Below the pieces are notes generated by a model. It made no database searches, had not been told where the DNA came from, and saw only the letters and a list, made by a program, of their open reading frames with translations. Shown piece by piece: positions 10,801-46,700 of a DNA stretch of 64,000 nt (the first letter of the stretch is position 1; each line of letters starts with the position of its first letter). The DNA is from Hyalella azteca (lineage: Eukaryota; Arthropoda; Malacostraca; Amphipoda; Hyalellidae). The translations under genes were made by a program, and so were the position numbers. The DNA lies in assembly GCF_000764305.2 (NCBI RefSeq), contig NW_025936130.1:153006-217005 (forward strand). The letters are read 5' to 3'.

Positions 10801-13392
10801 GCCTTATGTTCTGTTCATAAGTTATGTTCTGTTCATAATGTAAACAACCTGCCACTGCACTAGTTTTTTTTTTCAATCACATCTCTGTTCAACCTCTAGA
10901 TTGTGCGATTACCTCTACTGAAGTTTGCCAGTTTAGCTCATGAACAGCTCAATTATACATTGAATTCTTAATACGGATGCACTTACTATACAAAAATTAT
11001 AAAAATTCATTACTGAGCTGTTTAATTATTGATCTGACGAATTTTACGGATATTTTATATTATATCTACTATACAACTTCTCTGAATTCTTGCGACTGAC
11101 TATAAATTGTGTGCGGATCGGTGAATGAACATTCTGTCAATTCGAAGCGTAGTGTGAAAATAAAGTATCAAGACACGGATCTGAGGTAACGAAATCCATT
11201 CTTCAGATAAATAACACTTAGTTTTGATTGAACTCATTTTGAATATTCCTCAAAAACTAATGATTTTATTTTTCACCGACTATTCAAGTCACGCGCGTGA
11301 GCTTCACGTTGTGTCTTTTTGTTCCCGATCACCTCTCGTCATCACGGCAGGGGGCAGACTGAACTCTGTGCGTGTGCTGCTGACCCGTGTGTTATATTGC
11401 AATGAGATCTGCTAGGTGACCGGTTGTTCGATTTTACTGACTCGCGACCCAACCAGCTGCTTGGTTATAAGCTAATTCTTGCACTAACCACCCACGAGTT
11501 TGCCAATTTTATTTCTTTTCCTAAGATCACCCGTAGATTTAGACTGTTTTGGCGGCCTCTATGTCATCTTCATAAAACCTTAAATTGTGTCGTGAACATT
11601 TTTAAAGAAACCTAAACTATTCTAATGAAATTTGCTCTGATAAAAATAGCTAGGCATTTTAGCGTATCGCCTAGGTTTTCGATGCAAGCCAACGTATTTA
11701 CGTTCAACCTCTACGTAGTTTACATGCAATTTATCGACTCCCATTAATTTACCGGGTTTGTAGGCGACGAAAATAAGACAAAATTCGCAAACATTTAGAA
11801 ACCAATTTTTCTGTGTATTGTAATGAATATTTAATTAAATTATCAGGTTTTAATAGTCTATTTCATCTTTAAAAAATTACCAGTAAATATCCTTAGGAGT
11901 TTAAGTGTCCTGTCAGTGTCAGTTGATAAGTGAAGTCATTTCTTACGGGTGGAGGTTAAGTAATCTTAAAGCATTACCGTAACACCAACTCAATTTCTTA
12001 AAAAAAATAATCCTGGTGATGTAAACAGTCAACTCATGACCTAATAGCAGCCTACATTTAATTCGATGTGTCACCGTATCGTCTATTTTTTCAGCTAATT
12101 GACTACCGACCATTTCACAAAAGTCACCACTCCGCAGAAATTGCACAGTGCACATACCTAGCCGCACGTGTCTAAATGTATTGTATTTTTCTTGTGGGAT
12201 AACCACATGATGGCAGCAAACCTGTATAGAACGTGCGAAAAATATGCAGTTTAGTTTAATTATAAAATAGATCTTTTCCGTTGAAGGCCAACGCCTTTGG
12301 TGCTGCTGCTGGCTAGGTTATCGGCATTGGCGGTACTTGATAGTAATGACTTAGGCCTCTTAGGCCTGAGAGACATTTTCACGCTCCACTCCTGTATCGA
12401 ATCTTGAATCAGTTCATTTGCTAATTTGTTTTAAGCTCGTAACAAATTTTATTTTCTTAATTTCGTATGTTTAGCCGTAAACTTTTCTGTATAACGATGG
12501 AAAATAACAAATTTATTTCTTCCAACGCTCTTCATTTTATCAAAAATTTCGGTGAATGATGTTCCAGCGGAGTACTGTCGATGACAGTGCTTATGAAGAC
12601 CATACTGTACGGAAAGAAAAAAGCAGAATGAGTTTGCGACTGTAAATTGTAATGGTTTACGCCTCGTAATTTGGCAAAGTAAAAAACTATTGAAGGTTTA
12701 AACAGGTAGCAGGTGGATTATCTCGTTATTAGTTGTTCAACATCTAATTTCCTAGCGTGGAACGTTGGAATCGAAGCAAGTTACGAACTACGCTACACAA
12801 CATTTATGATTTGGTTTGTTGGGCTATCCGCTATTGCTTGAGATATTAGGCTAGCTCGTAAAATTGGCTGAGCAGATATTAGCTCTTTTGTCTTGATTAG
12901 TGTGAGTCCATACTACTACTAGTGACAAAGCACAATTTTTTAGAATCTGTTCATTTTTAATTTACTCATCTACTGTACGGGTCTGTACCTACTCAAGATT
13001 TTAATCGGTTTCTTATGTATGACAATGCTGATGCTGGGCTGGAGCTGGTATCCACGATACTTTACTGGTCCCCTTCTAGGACTCAAAAATGAATTTGAGG
13101 TAGAGTTAGCTTAAACAAAGTCTCTGCTATGATAATGATACTTTGAGTGTGTGTAGGCCACCTAGCAGTGTAGGCTAGGACCAATAGGCCTAGGAGTCTA
13201 GCCAAGTTGGACTGTGCCACTGTCACTGTGACTGTGGGTATTAATTTTGCCAATTTTTATTTTTTGCTGTATTTCAAATTTCAATAGTAGTAGTGGTGAT
13301 ATGTCATATGTGTTTACATTATAAATTATAATTATTGTATGTAATAGGTATTTGTCACAATTTGTGCTGTCTGCTGTGCATAAATTAAATGC
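7862..13392. other. Long intergenic stretch; no gene recognised
   Basis: It lies upstream of the claudin-like start (minus) and of the USP gene (plus), so it probably contains both promoters. I find no recognisable exon or domain-bearing frame. There is a short direct duplication around 10800-10835 (TATGTTCTGTTCATAA twice). A non-coding first USP exon could lie in this stretch or in 13606-15009, but I cannot place it. Confidence 0.4.
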
Positions 13393-13605
13393 ATAGGGTA
13401 AACGTGGTATATTCCAACATCATGGGTAAATCTGACACTTCTTGACTTTTTTCCTTTATATTAAGCTTTTTCTTAGTTCCATGCATTTGTTAATGGTTGA
13501 AATAGTGACGTCATACAGTCATACTTTTGCACGCCATACTAGCTATTGCCAAAACACTAGGTCTGGGCCGTCAGGCGGGAAAATGTTGAGATCCAAAGCC
13601 AGGGC
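13393..13605 (+). mobile_element. Solo end of a dispersed element (TAGGGTAAACG family), copy 1
   Basis: Over about 210 bases this matches 54828-55020 closely: GGGTAAACGTGGTATATTCC start, TTCCTTTATATTAAGCTTT, TGAAATAGTGACGTCATAC, GCCAAAACACTAGGT and GGCGGGAAAATGTTGA. The first bases act as a terminal inverted repeat in the larger copy at 54828-58115, so this is probably a truncated left end. A perfect CRE palindrome TGACGTCA lies at 13506-13513. Confidence 0.65.
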
Positions 13606-13720
13606 GCAGAGGGTGGATGCAGCGTTGCCAATATATGGGTTTTTAAGTCGTAAGCGTTGCCAGGTAATTTTAAGATGCGTCGCCAGGTAATTTTGAATGA
13701 AAAGCCATTTATGCTGAGTA

Positions 13721-14828
13721 CCGTAAAATGGGGTAACTTAGACCACTTTTTTTTTATAAATGATGCCTTTTTTTACTAGCTAAATTAAACTTGAATTGAA
13801 ACATGCAAAATACAGGTCTATACTCTAGCTTCACTCACCATAAATTGCTGGCTCCTGCCTCTCATAGTCTTTATGTAATTTAAAAAAAAGTGATGGTCTT
13901 TGTTACCCCAGCTCTTGGGGTAACTTAGACCAGGTGGTAAAATCAATTATATTTTTTAGTAAAATAACTCCAAATAACTCCAGGTTTTGGTGCATTGTAG
14001 TAGAACTCTTCTAGTTACATATGCAAATGACAAACTTGAGGAAAGTGTCATAGTTTGCAAATACATCGTGCATCAGGTGGCCCAAATGAGGGCGGATGAA
14101 CAATAATCAGAGGCGGCGATCCATCGTGGCCTGGGACTGCTATGTCCCAAACAAATACTAAGGATACTAAGGTGCCAGATGCAAAATAAAAGCATCCCAA
14201 ATTATGCCTGGCAGTGGTAATTTGCTCTCCTGGGAATGGGGTAATCCAGGACACTTGAAATAAACTTGATTTTAAAATGTTTGAAGTATGCCACTGTGCA
14301 GAAAGTGGGTGAATATTGAAAGATATGTGGCGACGCATCAGCAGCAAAATTTACGCCTTCTGAAGATCTTGCCGACACATTTGGATTGAAATTATTGCAT
14401 AAATTTACATCCTGTAAATGCGGTTTAAGGGTGTCCTGAAATGGCCATCATTTTGTTTTGGATTTAGGTGTGAAAATTCCTTCAATGAAGTTTTAAAGCC
14501 AACACCTGCCTGCAACTTTTTTTCAAGCAAAATTTTTTAACAAGGCAAATATTTTTTACTGCAGACCTTTGTAGAAGTACTTTTTCAAAATGTCACTTTT
14601 CAACCTTTTTTTCCTGGATTTTTTAGAACTAGTAAATGTAGGATTTCTTAACCTCCTTTATACTGCATAGATAAAAAATGTTCAAGTTTATGCTAATATT
14701 TTTAGTTTTGAAATATTTCAATTAGTTTCACTGCTATAAAATTTTGAGGCTGTGGTGGAGGACTGTCCCAATTCAGCAGGAAGGACTGTTTAATTTACTC
14801 TGCCTGACCCTTATTACCCCTTTGACGG
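13721..14828. mobile_element. 1.1-kb element with TA-flanked inverted ends (Tc1/mariner/pogo-like)
   Basis: CCGTAAAATGGGGTAA at the left (TA at 13719-13720) is matched by the inverse TTACCCCTTTGACGG at the right (TA at 14829-14830). The GGGGTAACTTAGACCA motif of the left end recurs at about 13916, with an inverse copy near 13892. A 99-codon minus-strand frame inside (14347-14048) has no domain I can name. The TA flanks suggest the Tc1/mariner superfamily, but no transposase is evident. Confidence 0.5.
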
Positions 14829-15009
14829 TACCTGTTCCACTAAGTTATAATATTTTTTGTCTATCATGTGACTAATGCTCTTACTAAATACTAGGTAGGT
14901 TTATATGCAAAAGGGTGAATAGATACTATTTTATTAATCTATGTTTGAAATCTTGAGTTTCAGAATGGAATGTGATATTTAGCTTGATCTGCTTTGTGTA
15001 TAGTGTAGA

Positions 15010-36162
<21,153 letters not shown>

Positions 36163-39100
36163 TGACCGTTTCTTTAGGCCTTTGTTCAAGTGAAAATCCC
36201 GTCATTATTTATTTTCGACTATTGTTGCCTTGACGCTTTGTACTTTACATTTTCTTCATCTATTACTCTTAGTAGTTTCTTTTGAACTTATCGGACGCGA
36301 ATTTTAAGCCTTAGAAGAACATTTATTTTCACTAAGTTAAATAAAAGGTAGCAGCACATTATTGCTTATAACAGTGCATTCATCACGGTTATACAGTGCA
36401 ATTTCGATCTGATGTCAGAACATTTATGGATATATGGCCGTTTTATTAAACCTGAGATCGTTCTTTCTCAGCCGTGTTGATATTATCTTTTTTATTCATT
36501 CTTTGTATTTTGATTGTTATTCTAAGATTCATGCATCTCTTCACGAGTATTGACAGTCTATTTCAGTTTTAAAAATTTAAACGTTTCAAACACGGCTTAG
36601 AAATGAAATTTCTCTGCAAGGTTAATGAGGTAAAAAGGGAATGTAAATTAATGCTTGTATGTGTGGTATTCTTGTTATCGCTGTGAAAGGAGTCCTGTCT
36701 TTTTTGCAGGTTTTAGGAATATGAAGAAATTAGGTTCCCTTTTCAGTCCCCGTTCTGCCAATACTCCTACCTTGTAATGCCCAAAAAGCTCAATATCTTT
36801 TTGCTCTCTTTTTTTTAACTTGAAGGAAAAATAATCTTTATCTCACTCTCTTAATTATTATGAATGTTCTGCACAGCCAAAGACTGATCTCCTCCATTGG
36901 TTTTTAATTGGCTGTGAGGTAAATTTCGAAGTTGAGTTCTTTGGAAAAAATCGCGTTAAAAGCTTTTCATGCACCTCAGAAATCAAACTCTTTATATTAC
37001 TAACATTTTATTTCATTTAGAAATACAAGCGGTGTTTCGGTACTTTTTTTGAATAAACTTACATTTTCTCCTAATGACTATTGATGGAAAGACTATTTTT
37101 TAAGTGACTGAAATAATATCATTTCCGAAAGACCAAATCGCTTTGTTGATTTTCAGGTAGTGGCAGTTCTTTACACATCAGTTACGTAGGTTGATATGTT
37201 GTTCTACGCTTTCTTGTGTGCTACACTGTTTAGGCTTACGGTATTTATTATGTTCAATTGATATAAGAGCTGCGTGTTAATAATGATGGGATTGGTGCTG
37301 TCATTTCACAATAGTAGTTTTAATAGTTCGAGGCACAGAAGGCCTCCTCTTATCAAATACGGCGCATAGTTAGATCGCTTTATAAAGCCTCTACCTATCG
37401 TGCACAATCATTAGATTGGACCAAAGAACGCCACTTTTCATGTATTTACTTTGTTTTCGAATCGGTTGTAGCCTATAGTTACTGACCAAAATTTCCGTCA
37501 TTTGTATCTTTCACCGAGACATTCAAAAATGACTTGAGATTCATGACAAAATCGCATTTTCTGGATCAACCATTTGTGCGTCTTTGAAGTATCAATTAAA
37601 TTTGAGTTTTTCTGTGAACATTTTTTAGGAGTTAGTGCTTAATTGTTCGCAGCTTGCAATATGACGAGCACCTTACATTCTGTCATTTTTTGTTTGCACT
37701 GGCGACGAATGAAGTAAGTTTTAGTTAATATTTCAGGAATAGATTCTGTACACTCGATGGCGCTTGTCGGTCAATGTTACTCTATTAGTATTGAATAAAA
37801 ATCTTTTTATTAAAGTTTTCCTTAACCATCCGGGGCACAATAGTCATTGGTAATTTCTGAATTTTAACGATTTGCTGTGCCAGAAAAGTAGCCAATCGCA
37901 CAAGTGAGCTCTTAATGTCAAAGCGAGACCTGAGGGACTAAAGCCGTTTTGAAAGGAGAGATGCCTTTCACTTCGAAGGGTGCAAGACAGTTGAGAAGAG
38001 ATGCGGAAGTGAGCACCTGCTCTCTTACACTTCCTCATCTTACTCTCTTACCTGCTCTCTTGCGAAGAGAGCAGGTAAACCTGCGCTCACGAAGCCGTGA
38101 GGTTGCTTTCGAGAGCGTGCAGCGGTAATAACAACGAATTACAGTATTCAAGGTAAATATAACAATTCCTTCAAAAAGATTTAATTCGCTCACATTTCTT
38201 AGGAAAATATCGCGCCGAAACATCTGCTTTTTAATCCTTGACATACTTAGAAAGAACTGAATAATTTTAATCATTATCACCGAATATGACGCAATGATAT
38301 GCTTATTTTGTTTAGTATGGCCCATCGTGTTGCTGATAAAAGAATAAGTTTCCGACCATGAATGAGAAAGCTGAATCGATATATTAGCCAAGATCTATGC
38401 CCAATCTCAATAACAACTTGTCAGCCTCTGCGTCGAATACTGCCAGCAACTGCAAATCCAAATTAATTCGTTCTAAAGCGAATAGAAAAATATTTGAATC
38501 ATCAAAACGTCGATTTTAACAAAGTATCCATTGAAAATAAATCGCCCAGACGTGTGACTGAAAGCATTGCACATAAACGAATTTTACGTGATTGTTCGCG
38601 AGTTTTATAGTCGTTACTAAATTGGTTTGAGGACATGAAAATTTGTTAATACACGACCTAATTGGCGCTCTACAAATAAAGAAAGCATACACAAAACATG
38701 GCAGACAACACAAATGGCCAACAGAAAGCAGGCCACAACTACGTTAATTATTGCTAAGAACTTCCGGGCAGCACACAAGATATGATTCAGGCTTTGGCAA
38801 TTTCGTCGGGGAGGTTTTTATCTCAAACTTGAACAGGACGTAAGACTTTGCGCGATTCAAAGAATGACCGACCACTTCCATGAGGACAACATTATTGAAA
38901 TTAAAATTTCTACCTGCCAGAATGTCAAAATATACTTATGAAAACGGACTCTTAATATTCTATTGAAATGAAATACAAGAAATAATACGAGTAAAATAGC
39001 CGTTAACAAACTGGATATTCGAGGTACACGTTTGAGATGAAAATGCATTTTCGGCAAATCACACAAGCCGGGATTGTAAGAACAAATTTAAGAAAAATGA

Positions 39101-40773
39101 GATGTGACTCGACGAATAATGAGCAAGGCCACAATAGAATAAGCGTTGACAGATGATAATATTAGACGACGAACAATGCGAAGCATATTTCCTACAGCTA
39201 TTTACAAAGAACTACAACAATATGTACACTTTACGACCGGCAGGATAGGTTTTTAGGGATAGAGTAACCATACGATTTAAGAGTTATTCCTAATTCATTG
39301 AGTGCGGAGGTATTTTATGCATGTAGCGCGGAACCAATCACGTCATTTTTTACCTTTACCAAGGATTTAGCAGTTACCATAAAATATGCGAATTTGAATG
39401 CACTGATATTCAAAAAACAATAAAAATGTTAAAAAAAAATAAGTGGCTGATAATTTTCTCACGGGATTGCCAAGACAGCACGTTTGAGAATGAACATAAA
39501 TTGATAAAATTACTCAGTTCCATACGGCAAAGTTAAGCTGTTCCGGTGCATTTTTTAGAGCTGAGTCAATGTATATCGAATCCTACCAGACACAATTCAA
39601 CGGTTTATGAACGCTGCTTTACTTTACCAATCTAATGATGATTTAATTCCAAATCAATTTCCAATGATACAATTAATCGTGGTATCAACAACATGGGTAC
39701 CAAATTAATGATAGTCTGAATACCAAGACTAGATAAGAACGTCATCCAAAGCACTATTCTAAGACGACTTGTGATATAATAAACAAGTTATTTGAGGAGT
39801 AATAATAGCATGAATTAAAAGGCACGTAAATATCACAATAAGACAAAAGAGTATGCTTAGAAATAACTTAACTCTCAAATAATAGACATATCATAACATT
39901 TTATGAAGCTATGCATGACAAAATTATTTCAATAAAATGATGTTTAACAGTAGAATGAATCGCTTGATAAATGAAAGAAGATATTAGTTAAGTTTTGCGG
40001 AAAATAAATCGAAATCAATGATATACAGCATTAAAAGCGTAAAAATACACCTTCCAATTGAAGAACTAAGCTTCAGGTTAACGTGTTCATTTCATGTTAC
40101 ACTAAGCGCGGCTGTTAAACAGACGACTAATGAGTAGAAGAAATTCACTTCAAAATTCAACATAATCGTGTGAATTTTTAGATATATTTACAGCACTCAA
40201 GTGCTGTGGATACAACAGAGCATTTCAGCAAGCAAATAATATAAATCTTAACAATAAAAGCAGTGGGGGGTTTCCAATAGAATACATTTGAGAACGAAGT
40301 AAATATATAAGTAAAATATCATAATACAATTTGAGGTTGGATACATTAGCATCAAGGAGGTCATCGAAAAAGTTGGCTGCTGTAAGTCACTTGGAAGTGA
40401 AACTCATTAGAGGGAACAATCAAGAAGGGATTACGGGAAAATTCAAGTAAAAGTGGAAGAGTCATTGTCGAGTATTAAATCTCGGGAAATAGCACACTTC
40501 ACATTCCATCGTGTTCAAGATCAAATATTTCCGGGAATATACTTATTCAATATAAATGTTATGGCATATAAAATTGTTAATTATATCGTTGAACAGTTCA
40601 ATAAAATACAAAATAAAAACAGATTATGGCACTTTCATGGACATAAAATATTTTCGATGATGATCATATCAAAATATTTGACTTTAATCATCAACAAATC
40701 TCGATTAGAATTGATATTTCTTTAAGAAAATTCGTTCGGAATTAACATTTCACGAAGAAAACTGGCAGAAATT
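36163..40773. other. 3' UTR of the USP gene and convergent intergenic region
   Basis: The USP and receptor genes point toward each other across 4.6 kb. AATAAA poly(A) signals on the plus strand lie at 36340-36345 and 37794-37799; I cannot say which is used. No further coding exon is evident on either strand, and the open frame at 40453-40725 has no recognised content. Confidence 0.55.
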
Positions 40774-43700
40774 TCAGAGTATTCTGATGGCGGTGTCAGG
40801 GCAATGTATTTTGGCGAGCGTTTTCTTTACTCTGAGGGCGGTGAGGCGCACGGTCGGCTGCGCGTGCCAGCACTCCTGCATGATCTTGCTCACCGTGCGC
40901 ATAACCTGCAAATTTCAAAATTAATATGCTATTTATATTCATTCGAATATCAGTGCGTTACGGAACTATGAATAAAATGCTCAATTTTCACTTTAGCATA
41001 AATTTAGAACATGAATCGATTTGTAAAAATTCCTCGCTATACGAAAGCGCGCAATATCGAAATAATTAAACGACTAAGTATGATCGTGACAAAGAAATAT
41101 TGAGTGGAACGGTCATGAAATTAAAAAAAATTACTTAGCCTTTAGCTGGAATAGTGACATCGCCCAAAACTGATGGAAAAATTCGCTTACCGGATACGAA
41201 GACCAGGATGGAGGCACGTGTGGTCTGATGCCCTTGATGCAGACCACCTCGTGTACAGCAGCCACGCTGGGGTCTGCAGGCACGTACTCCGCATACGGCA
41301 GTTGATGTTCGCACGACCGCCACACCGTCGGCTTCAGGTCGCCCCTCAAGATCCCGTCCTCGAAATCACACCTGAGTGTCCAACATACGATCAGACGATA
41401 CGGTTGACATACGGTAATCAATTTGATTTGAATACAATTTGAATTTACTAAGATTTATTCCATGAAATGACATCAAATATCGAATGTAAATGGCATCAAC
41501 TACGTTCGATAACATCAATGATAACAAACCCAATGAAATTGTGGAAACTGAAATGCAATTCGATCCTTGCAAAAATTTCGTTTACATGGCGTACAATTTT
41601 TCATTCCACGTTCTAGTGATGATTTCTACAGCCTTTTAAAAGCAATAACTATTTATTTCCAGGTTTTTAACGTTAATTTTAATATCGGATACCTCAGTAT
41701 ACAACATTAAAATAAGATTTTAACAGCAATAACTATTTATATTCGGGCTTTTAACGTTAATTTTAATATCGTATACAACATTAAAATGAGGAAATTAATT
41801 TCACTTGCAACAAGTTCAATTATAGTAGAGAATTCAATACATACCTGGAGGCGAGCTCCCACAGAACTAAACTGAAGGAATAAATGTCAGCCATTTTGAG
41901 GGTGTCGAAGCAGGTGATGTCAGCGTGGCCTGAGAGCAGCTCAGGCGCCATGTACCGCCGCGTGCCAACCCGCGGATGAGCGGAGCTGCCGAGGTCAACG
42001 CTTCTGTTCGAGCTGTTCAAAATAAAAACAGTTTCTAAAATGTTTCGAATTGATTCTAAAACAGGCAATTTCTAAAATAAAATAAAACAGATAATTTCTA
42101 AAATGTTTCTAAACAGTTTCTAAATGTTTCTAAAGCAGACAGTTTCTAAAATAAAATACAACATATAATTTCTAAATGTTTCTAAAGTTTCTAAATGTTT
42201 CTAAAACAGACAGTTTCTAAAATAAAATAAAACAGATAATTTCTAAAATGTTTCTAAACAGTTTCTAAAACAGAGAATTTCTAAAATAAAATAAAACAGA
42301 CAGTTTCTAAAATGTTTCTAAACAGTTTCTAAATGTTTCTAAAACAGACAGTTTGTAAAATAAAGTAAAAACAGACAATTTATAAAATGTTTCTCAATAG
42401 TTTCTAAATGATTCTAAAATAGACAGTTTCTAAAATGAATATTTCGAGCATTCTAACATTCGAGTTTCTTCGTAACACCTATCAAACAAAATAAAACAAT
42501 TAACATAATAAGCGTTTGTATCAACGTATTGGTAACTGAGGATACATAACAAGTTTATTACATTTTAGTGCATGAAAAAGCTCGACCGCAGCACCAGCAC
42601 TGACCTGTTATATTTAACAGCAAGACCAAAGTCAGCAATGCAGCACTCGCCGTTCCTCTTCACGAGGATATTCTTGCTCTTGATGTCCCTGTGCGCGATG
42701 GCAGGCTTGCCTCTCGTGCCGAAAATTTCCGCATGTAAATGAGAAAGTCCAGCCGCCACCGAGTGCGCCATGCGGACTAATGCAGCCTGAGAAGCAAATG
42801 AAATTTAATTTAATCAAACCTCCAGGTATGTATTGAGTTCTACTATAATTTGACGTGTTTCTACAGAAAGTCATTTCCTCATTTTAATGTTGTTTAAGCT
42901 ACATTATTCATGGTGGTCACCCAATAATTTTAGACACAATGACACGCGACATGAGTTTGAGCAGATCGAGAACTAGAATAATTTCACCATGCGATTCATG
43001 AACCAAAAAAGTAAATGATACACTATCATAGTTTATTTCAATTAAAAAAGCGCACAGTATATTATAAAAAACGTTCGACTAGGAATAAGAAGTAATTATT
43101 TACCTGAGTGATGGTGTTGAAAGAGAGAAATTGGAAGAGGGAGCCGTGCTCGTGGTAGTCGGTGATGAGCAACATCTGAGTCCAGGACCCAGTTCCTTTT
43201 ATGTCCGCAGCCACAAAACCTGAGATGTATCAACAATTATTGTAACTTGTGTTTTCAACGGTACAATTTGAACTCAAGCGAGCTTTGGTTCTGAAATATT
43301 AAGTGGTAATTATATCAGTGAAACTTATCGCAACTTGTGTTTTCAATGGTATAACTTTAACTCAAATGAGCCTTTGTTCTGTGGAAATTACGGTATATCA
43401 ATGAAACTTGCAAATCATCGGCATATATGAACAAAATGTCACTAAGGTTCAGTAATAAGACGAAATTCTCGAGAAAACATAATCTTATTCCAGGAATTAG
43501 ATGGACGATTGTGCACTGCAAATATCACTGTTGATGCATCACAGAGACAAACAATTTTCTTTAAGAATCACCACGGTCATTAGCGATGGCTTACCAAGTA
43601 TATTATCGTGACGCAGGAGAACAGTTTGGTATATTTCTGTTTCACGGAACCACGAAGCTTCGTCTGTCGTGAAGAAGATTTTTACGGCAACCTTTTCTCC

Positions 43701-46700
43701 CCGCCAGTGCCCCAGCCACACCTCCCCATAGCGGCCTTTACCAATGTTCTGCACCAACTGAATCTGTTTAGCTATTGTTCGCTGAACCTGCAACAAAAAA
43801 GCCGATTAATCACATATATTTACAAAATATACTCGTTTGAACGTAATGTGGTTCGAATCAAGCAATAATATTTTTTATTACTCCCTAATAATTTCTTTGA
43901 ATTCGCACAGGCAAATAACTTTTTTAACTTTTATCCTCAGTAGCAATGGTTTACGTCAGGGAGGATTGTTTGTTATTGTTTTTATAACAACACACAAAGA
44001 AAACTTTGCGATGTGATTTTCATCCCGAGAAACTTATACAACACGAATTTTAAGCTCAATCTCTCATACCGATTTCGACACAAATTTTCAGTAAACTATA
44101 TACAGAGGTTGTATTGCAACGTTATAAATTAACCGCAATTAAAAAAAATATAACTCAGTACTCACTGCACTGAGTGACAAGAGAGCGCATTTTCTCATCG
44201 ACGACAACGTGGTCACGGACAGACAGACGGACGGACATGACGAGCACAATAGCGCCTTTTTTCCATAAATGAGAAAATGCGGTAAAAAAATTTCATTTAC
44301 TAAAGTGTATGATAATATTGATTATATCTGCGAATGCTCACTAGCAAAGGCAGGCCGCTGCCGGATCCCGATGACTGTTCGATGAGGTCAGCCAGCGTCT
44401 CGTTGTTGCAGACAGGCTGCACCGAGCACGCCTGCTTGTAGCCTGGCGGTGGCATGCAGATGCGACGATATCTGCCGCCAACATGGAGTACACGTTAAAC
44501 GCATTTTGAGAAGCATGAAGGGATCAGCGTAGAGGTACACATAATAACGATCAGCAATGATGCAGGTGGTTGTGATACACATACTACCGACCAGCAATGA
44601 TGTAGGTGGTTGTGATACACATGCTGACGATAAGAAATTATATAGGTGGTAGTGATACACATACTAACGATCAGCCATGATGCACAGGCAGTAGTAACGA
44701 CCAGCGTTTAGATCAAATAAAAGCAATGGTATACGAGTCAGTACATTTTAGAAGTATCAATGTGGGCACCTGAACCAGAGCGTCATGACGACTGCAAGCG
44801 TTGCGACGAAGGCGAGGGTGAGGGTGACGAATAGCATCGTCGACGAGAGACCCTCGATGCTGTCTCGGGGACTACGATTGGACGAGAGTGGGTTGTCCCA
44901 CACGCTGGCTCCTCGTCTCTCTGTGCAATGATAACATGATTAGGCCGATAGTTCTAATTGCATACATCGTTTGTTTCATCACATGCTGCGAAATTTAAAC
45001 ATGGGGCCGTATACTATCAAGGAATTTAAAAGCAAAGAAAACGCCATGCAAATTCACCTTATCGATATTGAACTTTATCGATATAAAGCCTGGCGTTTAC
45101 TTTGCTTTTAAATTCCTTGTGAACTTGCGATATAAGAAGACTGATAATTATATAAGTCTATTAAATTCCGGTACTATCAAAAATTGTTAATAGTTCGTAA
45201 CAACGCTAGCTAAAAATTTACGTGATTTCCAAACTAATTCAGCGGCAAATAACGACAAAATCTCTTTTTAAAATTTAATTACAACTTAAGTAAATACTAA
45301 ATGTATTCACCATAGTCAGCAGTGTCGCGGTCGTTGAGAATGGGTCTGAGTTCAGCGTTGCAACCGTCGTACTCGCGACAGCAGGAAATGTTCTTCGGGC
45401 GACTGTGCTTCACGAGGTATCCTCGACACTGTTTTGGCAAAATGCTCCTTGGTTAATGTTCTACCTTACATCTATAGTAAATACACGATTACAGATAAAA
45501 ATTAGTAATTAGAGGTAAAATATATAAGGATCAATTCTGGGTAGCATCATCTTTAAGTATAGTTGAAATAACTTAATGTGTAATAATTATCTTTAGAAAA
45601 AATTTCCGCTACTCAAAATCATTCTTGGCTATCCTCAACTATCAACTCAACTTGACTATCCTCAAGTTTCACGATGAATTCTGACTTTGATTGAACAATA
45701 AATTAGGTGATAATTTGTGTTCTGTAGTCCTGAACACGCTCTAACCTGCATGAGGCCAGATTCGTCAGGACTAAGACATCCGAAGGTGCGGAACTCGTGG
45801 TACGTCTTCTGGTCCGGGAAATATAGAAGCTCAACAGCGCTGAAGCAATAAGAGTCGCTTGACACCATACATGTGCCATTGAATTGGTCTATGTCGGGAC
45901 AGTTGTTCTCGCAGTAGCACTCCAGCGCCATACCTGTAAACAAGTGGATTTGCTTAATAAAAAGATGGAATACGCGCTTCTTAAATAGAAACAAAAATTA
46001 ATAGAAGAAACGATCGGGGTTGGAAGACACGGCTAGAAGAATAATTCCCTTTAATCGATGCAATTTTATAGCTATAAAATAATCTACAAAGTTTCATCAA
46101 TGAAAAAAAAATATTAAAATATACGTATAAATTTAATAAATAAATAACGCATAATAGTTCGCTGCCGAAACCGAATAAGAGGATCAACATAAACATAAAA
46201 CTGGCATCTGCCAGAGTATCCACGAGTCCTCAAATAACAGCAAACGCAATACAATTCTCTGCACCGCCTAGGAACGCAGCAGACGTTCCACATAACATCA
46301 TCGAGAATGTAGCGAACTGAAGACTACATCTGAGAAATCCACAAAATATATTTTAGTATGGTGTAGGTTCGTCCACCTTTTGCGGCAATTACAGCCTCAG
46401 TTCTCCCAGGTATTGATTCATATAAATTGTGAATAGTTGCCAAAGGAATTTTAACCCATTCTTCAGTTGAAAGTCCCTCCAGCTCTTTTAAAGACAATGC
46501 CGGCGGGAATTGACTTGTGAAGGGCATATCAAAAATTGACAATAAATGATAGATAATATTCAGGTTTGGTGATTGTGGCGGCCAAATAATATGCTCAACT
46601 TCATTAAAATGTTCCTCGTGACATTTTTTTTAAAATTCCATCAGTATGGATCAGGGCATTATTTTGAAAGGTGGCGTTCCCCTCCGGAAACAGTACTTGA

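Noticed and set aside
14048..14347. 99-codon minus-strand frame inside the TA-flanked element, considered as a pogo-type transposase
   Set aside because: I could not find convincing DDE or DNA-binding motifs on either strand.
40453..40725. 90-codon plus-strand frame
   Set aside because: AT-rich composition, no domain, and lies in the 3' flank of the tkv-like gene.
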